The notes under the pieces are model-generated. The model was given only the letters and a program-made list of their open reading frames with translations, was not told where the DNA came from and ran no database searches. From positions 1,599,465 to 1,663,464 of the forward strand of contig JBBMNZ010000003.1 in the NCBI GenBank assembly GCA_037954325.1: a stretch of DNA of 64,000 nt, read 5' to 3'. The translations under genes were made by a program, and so were the position numbers. Of the stretch, positions 28,056-37,945 are shown in pieces. The number at the start of each line of letters is the position of its first letter. The stretch's first letter is position 1. The DNA comes from Fistularia commersonii. Its lineage: Eukaryota > Chordata > Actinopteri > Syngnathiformes > Fistulariidae.

Positions 28056-28709
28056 CATATTTACTAACGTTTTTAGCTATTACTATGCTAATTTTTGGAT
28101 TCATTATTAATCCCTTGCAGGAAATGTTCTTCTGCATTTAACCATAATAGATGAACCATGAGTGTTTGTTAACCACAGAGTAAAGGTTTCATTGTCTTGC
28201 TCAACAACACTTCAACAGGCTAGGAGGAGCTAAGGAATCACAGCGTGAACTTTTGGTTCCTAGACAAGGAACAAGACAAGTGAGAACCTTAATAATCTCT
28301 ATACATTAAAACATAAAGTGGTCAGTTTTCAATGAAATCAGACAATGCTTTTGTGGAATGATTATGTATGTTTCATGGGTACTTTTGTGTGTTGTTCATG
28401 TACGAAAATACCAGATCATTTAAAGTGGAACAATAGGAATCAATCATGGAAAGAGTTCTTATTATAAATAAACTGTGCTCATCTGCATTTCTCTATAATT
28501 CTGCATTCATTTTTATAGTGAATTTACATTTCAACTTATGTATGATTTTTTAGGTCCCTTTCGTCGTTGTTCTTATTATTTTGTATGTGTTTTTCATACA
28601 GGCCCATACAGGTTTTTAACCATACCCTGTAACAAATAAGTCACAAGCCCCAATCAAAAAGACAATAAAAACAAACAGCATGTCTGTGGAAAATGGACAG
28701 ATGGGAAAA

Positions 28710-28722
28710 GGGGGGGGGGGGG
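28710..28722. repeat. Poly-G tract
   Basis: A run of 12-13 G in AT-rich intron; may be length-variable. Confidence 0.8.
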
Positions 28723-29609
28723 ATCACAAACTCCAGAAATTATCTTTCTTTGGGTCGACTATTGCATTGTGTTGAAAATATATCCGTTCGAGTTTCCATT
28801 GACTCCTACAGAAATAATGTTATTTTTGGAAGGACTGATCTCCTCACATTTTTCCATGAACTCAAGAGCAAAGTACTCCATAGTATTACATGTGCACAGA
28901 ACTTTGACCAACACTGGAGACAGACACATGTACTGCTTGTAAACATCTGGCGAAAACTGCTCACACCGTCCAACCGATGAGGTCGAAGGTGATCGGCAAG
29001 GAGTCAGTGGATGGGCTGATGGCTAAAGGGGTCCAAGAAATATATAATTACACTCGAAAATATAACCTCAAGCTTGAGTGAAAAGCTCTTTTTCAGCATG
29101 CATTTTCCAAAGTCAGCAAGGATTGTTGACAATCAATACCGATATGTTTAACATCAAGCTGTCAGTTACTTTTAGAAATCTGCAACACCAAAAAGAATGC
29201 AAAAGGGGTGTTTAAAGGGACACACACACACACAAGCATGTGCTTACACTCTCACAGTCAGTGTGATGTCAAAAGTGTCCCATGGAAACAAGAACTCAGC
29301 ACTCGTTGCATAACAGTTAAAAGATATGCGGCCTTTTACTCCTGCAGGAAATAAAAATACATGAGAAAACACATTGAAGCGAGTGAGGAATTTTGATACG
29401 AAGGCTTTCATAAAGTGATCAGGCTGCTAAAATTAGATGCCTTAGAATCAGATGTTCCTCAAAGAGACACAGAAACCAAAGTCAAAACAGCACAACTCCG
29501 ATATTCCTGCGACTCGGAAGACCAGAAAAGTGTTGAAAGAAAGCAAAACGAGCGCGATTAAAACACGACGGCGGCGAGCGCTGCGAGGCAGCGAGTGCAC
29601 GAGGCTTAC

Positions 29610-30629
29610 CTGTCTGGCCTCTCTCCGCAGACCCTCGCTGTTCCTCAACCAGCAGCGGCTAAGTTCACTCAGCTCCAGGATGGGCTGCACCTTCAGCCGC
29701 ACCGTGTCACCCGACTGGCGGATCATCTCGACAATTTCATCCCGGGTCTTGCTCTCCACGTTCCGTCCGTTTATCTCCACAAGCCTGTCACCCGGAACCA
29801 GCCCCAGCGCCAGGTCCTTGGTGCCGGCGCCCGGCTCGGCAAAATGGACCACACGTCTGTACACCCCTCCGTCGGGACTGCGGTCAAGCATCGTGGTGCG
29901 ACGTAAGGAAAATCCAAAGTCGCCTGTGTTTCGACGTTGAAGCTCCAGCTCGCGTGTTTCCGGTGCGCTCGGTGCAATGACGGCGGGGAGCTCCAAGTGT
30001 GCAGGAAAGGTTTTATCCACCACTTCGGGAACGCATACTTTTTTAACGGCGGGCGTTGCGGACTGCTGCTGAAGGCTGTGTTTCCTAAGCATGCTGAAGA
30101 CCTTGCTCTCCACCTGCGGGGACGGCGCGGCAGAGTTCTGGCCCGAAGGCGTGGATCCCTCGGAGGGGCTCTCTTCTTTGCTCCGCTGGGAGAAGGAAAA
30201 GCGCTTCATCATCTGACCCACCTGTGAGGAGTTCTGCTTCGCCAGCGAACCGAAGTGGGCCACGCGATCTCGCACCGAGTTACGATGTCCGTCCTGGCCT
30301 CCTCCCCCGTCCCCCTTCAGGTCGTCGGTGGAGCTGGCGGCGCTCAGCTGCTCATCCAGAACCATGCTGCTTCTGTTGCTCAAGCCGTCTGACTCGATGT
30401 CAGTGAGGGTGAGCTCGGAGCTGCTGGCCACTTTGATAGGAATAGGATTGGAGATCTCCAACTTGTTCTTGGATTCACGCTTGGCCTCCCGCTTTAAGTT
30501 GAAGAAACCTCTCCTCATGCTCATCTCCTCAAGGCTGCGCAGCTCTGCTGCTGACATCCTCTCCTTTTTGTCCTTCTTCTCTTTTCTACTCCCTTCCCTC
30601 TCCTTGTCTTTTTTCATTAGATTGAACAT
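29610..30629 (-). CDS. myo18a: Coding part of the myo18a PDZ exon
   Basis: 1,020 bp, 340 codons, uninterrupted, GC-rich in contrast to the flanking intron. The last codons (REARQ) end exactly at the donor, so the next exon starts in phase 0. Confidence 0.95.
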
Positions 30630-30707
30630 TTTGGTCAACGATTTGCCAGGTTTTCCGATGTGGTTCTTCGACAGAAGAACAAGTCAAATTGACTTGTGAG
30701 GAGCCCC
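29610..30707 (-). CDS. myo18a: Unconventional myosin XVIIIA, first coding exon (KE-rich and PDZ region)
   Basis: Myosin-18A is an unconventional, essentially non-motile myosin linking Golgi membranes (through GOLPH3 in mammals) to actin. The exon begins after a T-rich acceptor at 30,708. It has 78 bp of 5' UTR and an ATG at 30,629 (MFNLMKKDKE, the family start); an upstream TTG in frame is not used as start. It encodes 340 residues in phase 0 and ends at a GTAAGC donor (29,609). Residues 6-24 are Lys/Glu-rich. RRGFFNL at 39-45 and the Ser-rich 65-200 stretch match the vertebrate protein. Residues about 226-315 are a PDZ domain with a GFSL carboxylate-binding loop (239-242). Only the N-terminal part of a protein of about 2,000 residues is here; motor, IQ and coiled coil lie beyond the left edge. 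Confidence 0.95.
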
Positions 30708-31937
30708 CTGAAAAAAAAAAAGAGAGGAGGAACAAACTTTCTCAGTCACATCAATCACAGAAACCCTTTTCCCAAAGTAAGAGCTCAGCAACACCTCAAT
30801 TCTAAAAAAGACAATTACTCTTTTCACAACTTTGAGAAGACCTCAGGAGCCGCATTATATAGAAGCTATTAGCATTAAATCTATCCAAACATAACGATGC
30901 GACGCAAAGTAATCATTTATGACTCTTTATAGGCTGTTAAAGTCATAAAAAGTTATATATTATCTTCCATCAGCTCAATGATGGGACAAACTAAAATGAT
31001 GAGTCTGAATATGTAATGGGCCATAAAAAGGATGCTAATACTCAAAGAAAATGTCAATGTCCCCATTCTATTATAAAAAGAAATCGCTTGTTTTGGCACA
31101 CTATTCAGTTTTTCCTGACAAATATGAATCGTCCCTATCAGGATTCAGTGTTTATAAGAGTATTGTACACACTCCAGGAATGTGAGAGGTCCATGGCTGC
31201 CGTTTCAATGCTCTGTCCCTTTTTTCCTCAAAATGTGTGAGTTGGCAAATTTACAGATTTAATTAATATTGGAAAATTCCCTGTAATCGTATTGTATACA
31301 TGTGTGTCTTAAATAAGTGTTCTATAATACCATGTGAGATTATAATGATCAATCATGAATTAAAGATATTTATGTAAACGCTGTCAACTGTGTAGCGGAA
31401 ATTTCAACTGGGTCAGTACAGTTAATGTAAATTGTATTACATTTACTACCAACCTTACAAATAGCAGGATGGAAGATCATTTAAGTAAATGTGTGTTCAA
31501 ATAAAGTGTGATACAAATTGTTCTGTGAATAAACAATTACTGCACATCATATTGAACAGACTGATGAGTAATTTTGGAAATCATACCATAAACATCATAT
31601 ATCATTTAATAAATCAAAATTTATGATGTAACCAAGTGCAATCTCTAAAATGATCTGGAATCCCTGATCTCCCTTATGACATTAGCAATGAATTAAAATG
31701 TAACTGATTGTTAATGAGGGATGTGTGATAACATCAGAAAACAAAACATACACAGATAACCAGTGTTTATTTGTAGATGTGAAGAGGGATTGCTTCATTT
31801 GATAAATTTAGCTGGATCGGCTGTCAAATAGAGTATGAGAAATTTGCTTTGCTACCATAACAAGAGAACAAATAACAATATTAGCAATCTACCAAAATAA
31901 GTAATTAGTACCAGCCCAAAACTGCTTAAATGATGCG

Positions 31938-31955
31938 CACACACACACACACACA
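31938..31955. repeat. Short (CA)n
   Basis: CA run of about 18 bp. Confidence 0.8.
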
Positions 31956-32587
31956 TGTACATATACATATCACATGTCAGAAATCTTACGTAACTACAAG
32001 AGCCCCACCCCGTATACAGTAGATTTAATGAAATCTTCTGAAGATTATATCCAGCATCAACACAGCAAGTTTGACAGCACTAGTCACCTTTAAATCTACA
32101 TCATTTCAAACATTAAATACTAAATTTCTAATTTTATGTCCCTTACCTGGTTATTTTGATTTGAACCGATCCTTGAACTCACTGGCTTTTTAACAGCTTT
32201 TATTTTTTTTGTCATTTTTTGGTATTCTTAAACGTTAACTACATGCTCCTATCATTTGCTGGTGGGAAAAGAGAATCTGTCAATGAGCACAAATTTTCCA
32301 AAGGTCCTAATCCGGATGTTTGGAGACAATGCATGTATGCATGCAATTTTAAGCGTCAACAAAATCAACAATCAAACTCACATGTATATTGCATATGGTA
32401 TGTGAGAAGTATTCATGTAACGCCTGATTCATTGAAGAAAATAAAGCAACTTGAAGACATGGAACACAAAACAACCAGCAGCGACAACTATTGCACTATT
32501 AAATGGAACTGAACAGGGAAAAGAGAAAAAAAAAAATCCCATCCCTGGTGTTTCTTTTCAAACATGAGGCTGCTCATGTTCCTGCTG

Positions 32588-32590
32588 AAC

Positions 32591-32682
<92 letters not shown>
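32588..32682. repeat. (CA)n microsatellite with (GC) start
   Basis: A short ACGCGCGCGC segment leads into about 85 bp of pure CA. It lies in myo18a intron 1, about 800 bp from the promoter. Confidence 0.95.
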
Positions 32683-33500
32683 CAGTCTGCGGGGTGACAG
32701 AGCTCCTGTCACCGGTGAGCACCTTCTCACGGTCAGTGGCCGGAACCCGGTGGGACAGTTTCTTCCCAACTGGCTGGATACGATGGAGAAGGAGAAGATG
32801 AACGGTCGCTCACTGGGATTTTGGGAGAAATAATAAAGTAGTGCCATAAAAGAGCTCCAACTCGGTGGTTTACCAGTCACACACTCGCACGTCCAGAGCA
32901 CCAGGGCCATAAACACAGGGGTGCTTTTGTAGCATTCGCGTCCCATTCTGACAGACGACAAGGCTAAGTGACATTAAAACCCAGCAGCGCCTGGTGTTAA
33001 GCTTCTATTTATCTCCTTATTCGGATAAAATAACTGCCAACAGCTGTCACACTTAAACACTTCATTCCGCAAAGAAATGTGCTATTGGAAATGGGGAAGA
33101 AAAAGCTTGACAGGGCTAAAATAGGTGTAGCTTTTCGGCTAGGTTAGCTAGCCGAGGTGCTGTTTGATAGGTGGTAGGACGTTTAATTGAAGCCAATAAA
33201 ACATTTGCCTTTTCATTTTACCGCAGATGAAGCGTTTCCACAGCCGCAAGCCAGAGTCCTCAGTGCGGATTTTAAACTTTCCAGGGAGCAGTCCAGCTAG
33301 CAAGCTAGCCTAATTGGTATAAGTCCCAGCCTTGGATTTTTTTTTGTCCTCATTTTTCGTAAAGCAAATCCTAGAACAGACCGGAATCCCGAGAAAATGA
33401 TCCAGTCAGCCCGACCAACTGTCTGCTTGTAAGCCGCTGCCCGGCTACGTGTCTTTCCACATGCAAAGGAACACATGTTTATTTAGGGTAGAATACTCAC

Positions 33501-33650
33501 TGTTTTTTTTCCAGGACAGCAAATGGAGCACCGCTGGTGCCTCGTTACTGGGTGCAGCTCGACTCCAATGCAACAGCAGCCGCAGACGGATTTTTAGCTA
33601 ACATGACCGCGGCTGCTGCTCCCGGTCCAGATAACGCGCATATCCGCCCA
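33501..33650 (-). other. myo18a: Probable myo18a non-coding exon 1 and core promoter
   Basis: On the minus strand a GTGAGTATT donor begins at 33,500, preceded by a GC-rich, CpG-containing stretch (33,520-33,665) that stands out from the AT-rich surroundings. Vertebrate myo18a commonly has a 5' non-coding exon ahead of the ATG exon, and the 30,708 acceptor upstream of the ATG needs such a partner. The transcription start is not marked by a TATA box, so the right boundary is approximate. Confidence 0.55.
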
Positions 33651-33815
33651 TCTTCGGGGAATTAGCGCCCCCTGCTGGACAAACCGTGTAACTGCAGCTA
33701 CGTTCAGGGGTCACTTCCACTCTCCACTGGTGTGACCTCCTTTTTTTTTGTTTATTTGTTTTTGTTTGGTTTTGTTTTGTTTTGTTTTTTTTGTCTTCAA
33801 CGGAATCAGTATCAA

Positions 33816-33925
33816 ATGATCTTCTTCTCCTTTCTGCTTTTTCCTTCAGGGGTCACCGAGGCGAATCCACCTTCTCCATCTCTGTATCCTCCTCTCTCAC
33901 ACCAACTCGCTTATCAGAGTTCTCT
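33816..33925 (-). repeat. RTE LINE 3'-end fragment
   Basis: Reads CTTTTTCCTTCAGGGGTCACC then CCTCCTCTCTCACACCAACT, the reverse complement of the RTE 3' end also found at 34,190, 35,350, 35,650 and 59,870. Confidence 0.75.
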
Positions 33926-34740
33926 CATCTCTCATATGCCATATCTGAATATCTAAAGATAAATGTACAGAAAAATATTTGTGAAATATGGTCAATCTGA
34001 AAAAAACTAAAAACCCACAAAGAAACAAAACTAATGTCATACTAATGTCATAATAACTTTTTTTTTTGCAGTGGCAATAATTTACTAATACAAATTGAAG
34101 AGGGAGTTCAAGTTCCCTGCGTTATTGATGCCTTGCAGGGACATTATGGTTCAGCACCCTTCTTCTTTTCCTTCTGGCTTTTCCCTTCAGGGGTCACCAC
34201 AGCAAATCAACCTTCTCCATCTAACCCTATTCTCTGTATCCTCCTCTCTCACACCAACTAACTTCATATCCTCTCTCACTACATCCATAGATCTTCACTT
34301 TGGTCTTCCTCTAGACCTCCTTCCTGCTCCAATTGCAGCATCGATATCAGCGAGCGTACATGTCCTGCACCAGTCCAACACACTTCTCTGCCACTCCAGT
34401 CTTCCTCATACAATACCGGAGTTCCTCTCTCGGTACCCTGTTGTATGCTTTTTCTTGGTCTACAAAAGTGCGATCTAGCTCCCTCTGGCCTTCTCTGTAC
34501 CTCTACATTAGCATTCTCAAAGCAAATACTGCATCTGTAGTACTCTTTCTACTTCCTATAAACCTCCAATTCCAGCATCTGTCTACCAATAAAATCACTA
34601 TCTCTCCTCTGTACTGGCTTCTCTGACCTTCTCTCCAAAACATCTAACATGTGCTGTTCCTCTGATGGACTCATTCCTGATCCTATCCGCCCTGGTCACT
34701 CTGAAATGCATGACAGAGAATATGGTATTCTAACTTTTTG
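33925..34740 (-). repeat. Broken RTE LINE copy 2, right arm of the inverted duplication
   Basis: Reverse-complement copy of the end of the LINE at 25,790-27,930. It shares the same deletion junction and 3' flanking sequence. The segment 34,560-34,740 adds another RT fragment in the same orientation (TCTGACCTTCTCTCC and GTCACTCTGAAATGC blocks). No intact frame. Confidence 0.8.
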
Positions 34741-35205
34741 AGATGGGATGGAATGAGTTTTACCAAGCTACAAAACAAATTCAAAGGTATCATCTCCAAA
34801 TGGCACATGGAGGAGCCTCAGGACCACAGCTTCAGGCATCCATTCAGCCTGGCTGTACTGCAGTTTGTCCAGTTCCTGCAAACAATGGAGGCTCAGTTGC
34901 CCTCACCGGGCTCAGCCGCAGGCCGTCCTCCCGGCCTCGACGACTTGACACAGATCGACCTGGTTCATCTGCAGCGCCAGCTGGCGAAAATGGTGACCGG
35001 CTGGGAGATGAACAATGTTTGAAGAACAGCATTGCACATCTTCATAACGCAGACCCCAGGCGACGCCCGGCCCTTATTCTTCACCTCCGTGACAACCGGA
35101 GGCCTGGCGCTGTCACTTTCCTGGCTGTCTTCAAGTGCTGGAGTTGCGGAGCCCCCCTGGACACCCCATAGGTGATGTGAAGCAGAACCGGCACCCACAC
35201 AACTC
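34741..35205 (+). other. GC-rich unidentified block with overlapping ORFs
   Basis: This block has about 55-60% G+C between AT-rich repeats. Two plus-strand frames stay open for about 95 and 142 codons; one contains a Pro/Gly-rich then LDDLTQIDLVHLQRQL stretch. No family is recognised, and the frames overlap, so at most one can be real. It may be a remnant of a retrocopy or of an unlisted transposon. Confidence 0.25.
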
Positions 35206-35317
35206 TACACAACTACACAATTCTGACAGGTGCATCTGTGCTACCACAAATTCGCCACCTCATCCATTCACGCCACAACTCCGGTGATCCTCGATGGTCT
35301 CGGCCCGTTCGTATCCA

Positions 35318-36330
35318 GCTTCTTCTTCTTCTTCTTCTTCTTCTTTCGGCTTTTCCCTTCAGGTGTCTCCACAGCGAGTCAACTTTCTCCATCTAACCCT
35401 ATTCTCTGGATCCTCCTCTCTCACACCAACTACCTTCATATCTTCTCTCACGACGTCCATAAATCTTCTCTTTGGTCTTCCGCCAGACCTCATGCCTGGC
35501 AGCTCCACCTTCAGCAACCTTCTACCCAGATCTTCACCATGGTTTGGACATGAACACTCCTTTGTTCATGTCCAAAACATCTCAATCATCACTTTTTCTC
35601 GGTCATACATGTCCTGCACCCCTGTGACAGATTCTTCTTCTCCTTTGGTCTTTTCCCTTCAGGTGTCGCCACAGCGAGTCAACTTTCTCCATTTAACCCT
35701 ATTCTCTGGATCCTCCTCTCTCACACCAACTACCTTCATATCTTCTCTCACTACGTCCATAAATCTTCTCTTTGGTCTTCCTCCAGACCTCCTGCCTGGC
35801 AGCTCCAATTCCAGCATCTGTCTACCAATATATTCTCTATCCCTCCTCTGTCCATGACCCAACCATCTCCGTCCGGCTTCTCTGACCTTCTCTCCCAAAC
35901 ATCTAACATGTGCCGTCCCTCTGATAGACTCATTCCTGATCCTCTCCATCCTGGTCACTCCCAAAGAGAACCTCAACATCTTCATCTCTGCAACCTCTAG
36001 TTCTGCCTGCTGTCTTTTGATCATTGGAACAGTTTCTAGTCCAAACATCATCGCTGGTCTCACCACTGTCTTGTACACCTTTCCTTTAACTCTGGCTGAT
36101 GTTCTTCTATCTCTTGGTACCCCTGACACTTTTCTCCACCCATTCCAACCTGCTTGGACCGTCTCTTCACCTCTTCTCCACACTCTCCTACGCTCTGGAC
36201 TGTTGACCCTAAGTACCTGAGATCCTCCAGCTTCTTGATCTCCACTCCCTGTAGCCTCACCGTTCCACCCGAGTTCCTCTCATTCACACACATATATTCT
36301 GTCTTGCTGCGACTAACTTTCATTTTTGTT
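35318..36330 (-). pseudogene. Broken RTE LINE copy 3, with two 3' tails in tandem
   Basis: The minus frame at 35,659-36,183 reads the C-terminal part of an RTE reverse transcriptase (RGTAHVRCLGEKVREAGRRW region, then RPKRRFMDVV). Its 3' end begins with the CTTTTCCCTTCAGGTG block at about 35,648. A second copy of the same tail starts at about 35,345, preceded by a (CTT)n run (35,319-35,343). The upstream RT part and all of the endonuclease are missing. Confidence 0.85.
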
Positions 36331-36570
36331 TATTTTTGTCATTGCTATTATCACTCGTTGTTGTCATTTATGGTTGTCTATTTTCACCCTTGCTGGTTTT
36401 TTTTCCCCATTCTGATCCTTGATGTTGCTGTTCTCTCCGCTGTCAACTTGTTTACAGATGTCTTTTGCTATCTTCTAATTGTCTCTCTATTATAACTCTC
36501 TACAATAACTGTTACGCTGCTGTGACAGAAGAATTTCCCCTGTGGGATCAATAAAGCTTTGACTGCAGGT
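36330..36570 (+). repeat. LINE/SINE 3' tail
   Basis: T-rich sequence ending GAAGAATTTCCCCTGTGGG then ATCAATAAAGCTTTGACTG, the widespread fish LINE tail type with an internal AATAAA. Confidence 0.55.
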
Positions 36571-36625
36571 TTATGTGTGACATGATGTTTGAGGTGATGT
36601 CTCTTGATTTGCAGACATCGGCGTC

Positions 36626-36759
36626 TTCATGCAGGCTTCACCGATGAAGACAACTTTGGGGTCGCATTTGCGACGGACCTTGACGTGCAGATTAAGTTTG
36701 TGATGTTTGCAGCGTGCTTCCTCATTGATTTCATGTTCTTTGAAACATATTCTTGACAA
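36626..36759 (+). pseudogene. Orphan phospholipid-scramblase-like last exon
   Basis: After possible acceptors (TTTGCAG ending 36,615; CATGCAG ending 36,634) the frame reads FTDEDNFGVAF, then DLDVQIKFVM and ACFLIDFMFFE before a TGA. These correspond in order to the conserved C-terminal end of PLSCR proteins (FTDxDNFG, DLDVKxKAVM, ACFLIDFMFFE), whose C-terminal membrane helix is the ACFLIDFMFF segment. PLSCRs are calcium-dependent membrane lipid scramblases. No upstream PLSCR exon was found on the plus strand. It may be a displaced exon, a relic of a lost gene or part of a gene whose other exons I missed. Confidence 0.65.
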
Positions 36760-37248
36760 GAATTCACCGAATTCTATTGGATGGATGAACGTTTCATTTT
36801 ATAAGCTGCCAACAACTTTTGAGGCAATCGTATTAACTGCTTGGATTCTGCAAATAACCATTTTTTTATGTAAAAAATGTTCATAAGCTGTGAAAAGATT
36901 CTGATTGATACTGTTTGAATCACAGAATACTGTGTTTTTCATAACTTGGACTTGTGCGTTTTTCGACAACTGCATATTATGTCAAACAGCCGTAAGATAC
37001 TGCATTTTGTCTTTCAGGAAAAGTCGTTGCTGCATCTTTACCCATCATCCTCCTACCTACGGTTTAATACCTTTATATTGGCATTAGTGTGACTGTGACG
37101 CTGTATTTACTTGTTTTTATTATGAGACATTATATAATGTCTCATTTTAGGTTAAGGTTTATAGCAGCAACTCCTTGACGAGCGAAAAATGTAAAAATTC
37201 TTAATGGACATATTTTTTTGTTGTAAAAAAAATCTACTCTCTTACAGG

Positions 37249-37453
<205 letters not shown>

Positions 37454-37798
37454 AGCTGCTTGAGATTTATTTTGTGTTAATGGTTACAAAGCATTTTGGA
37501 TACACAGAGTTTAAGCAAAAAACATCAAACTAATATTTGATAGCTATTCAGTCAGTAATAGTATATAAAAATAATATATATGGTCCTTAACAAAGGGTAT
37601 GAATAATGTAACTGGGTATTTGAGTCAGTTTGAAATTATCAGACTATAACTGGAATTTCTGTAAAGGAGGAATTTAAAAATAGGAAGTGATATGTTGTGA
37701 CAGTAAACTGCAAGCACATAGAAAGAAATCAAATAACATGGTTTCATTTGGAGATGGAACAGGAACAACATAGCAATAAACATGTCGTGTTTCTCATG

Positions 37799-37945
37799 TT
37801 AAACCATAACAAAGCTGAGACTGACATCTCCGTGGACCTCCAGGTATGTAATATTCTGCAGAGGAGCGAAACGGTGTCTGTACACGTGAGCCTGCATCCC
37901 GTTGACCAAGATCCTGAAGGAATTACTTTCACAAGCGATGGTGAT
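37799..37945 (-). CDS. lgals9: lgals9 exon 8, C-CRD end and stop
   Basis: 147 bp after a TTTTAAG acceptor; ITIACESNSFRILVNG followed by VYRHRF and ITYLEVHGDVSLSFV, then TAA at 37,799-37,801. Confidence 0.93.
   Translation of the reverse strand: MTIACESNSFRILVNGMQAHVYRHRFAPLQNITYLEVHGDVSLSFVMV

Noticed and set aside
28693..28980. 95-codon plus-strand ORF after the poly-G tract
   Set aside because: Starts in a simple repeat and shows no domain; kept only as intron sequence.
29452..30406. Plus-strand ORFs over the myo18a exon
   Set aside because: GC-rich antisense shadows of the PDZ exon.
32488..32961. 157-codon minus-strand ORF with a secretory-looking start
   Set aside because: Runs into the (CA)n repeat as CVCV and lies in myo18a intron 1 without splice support.
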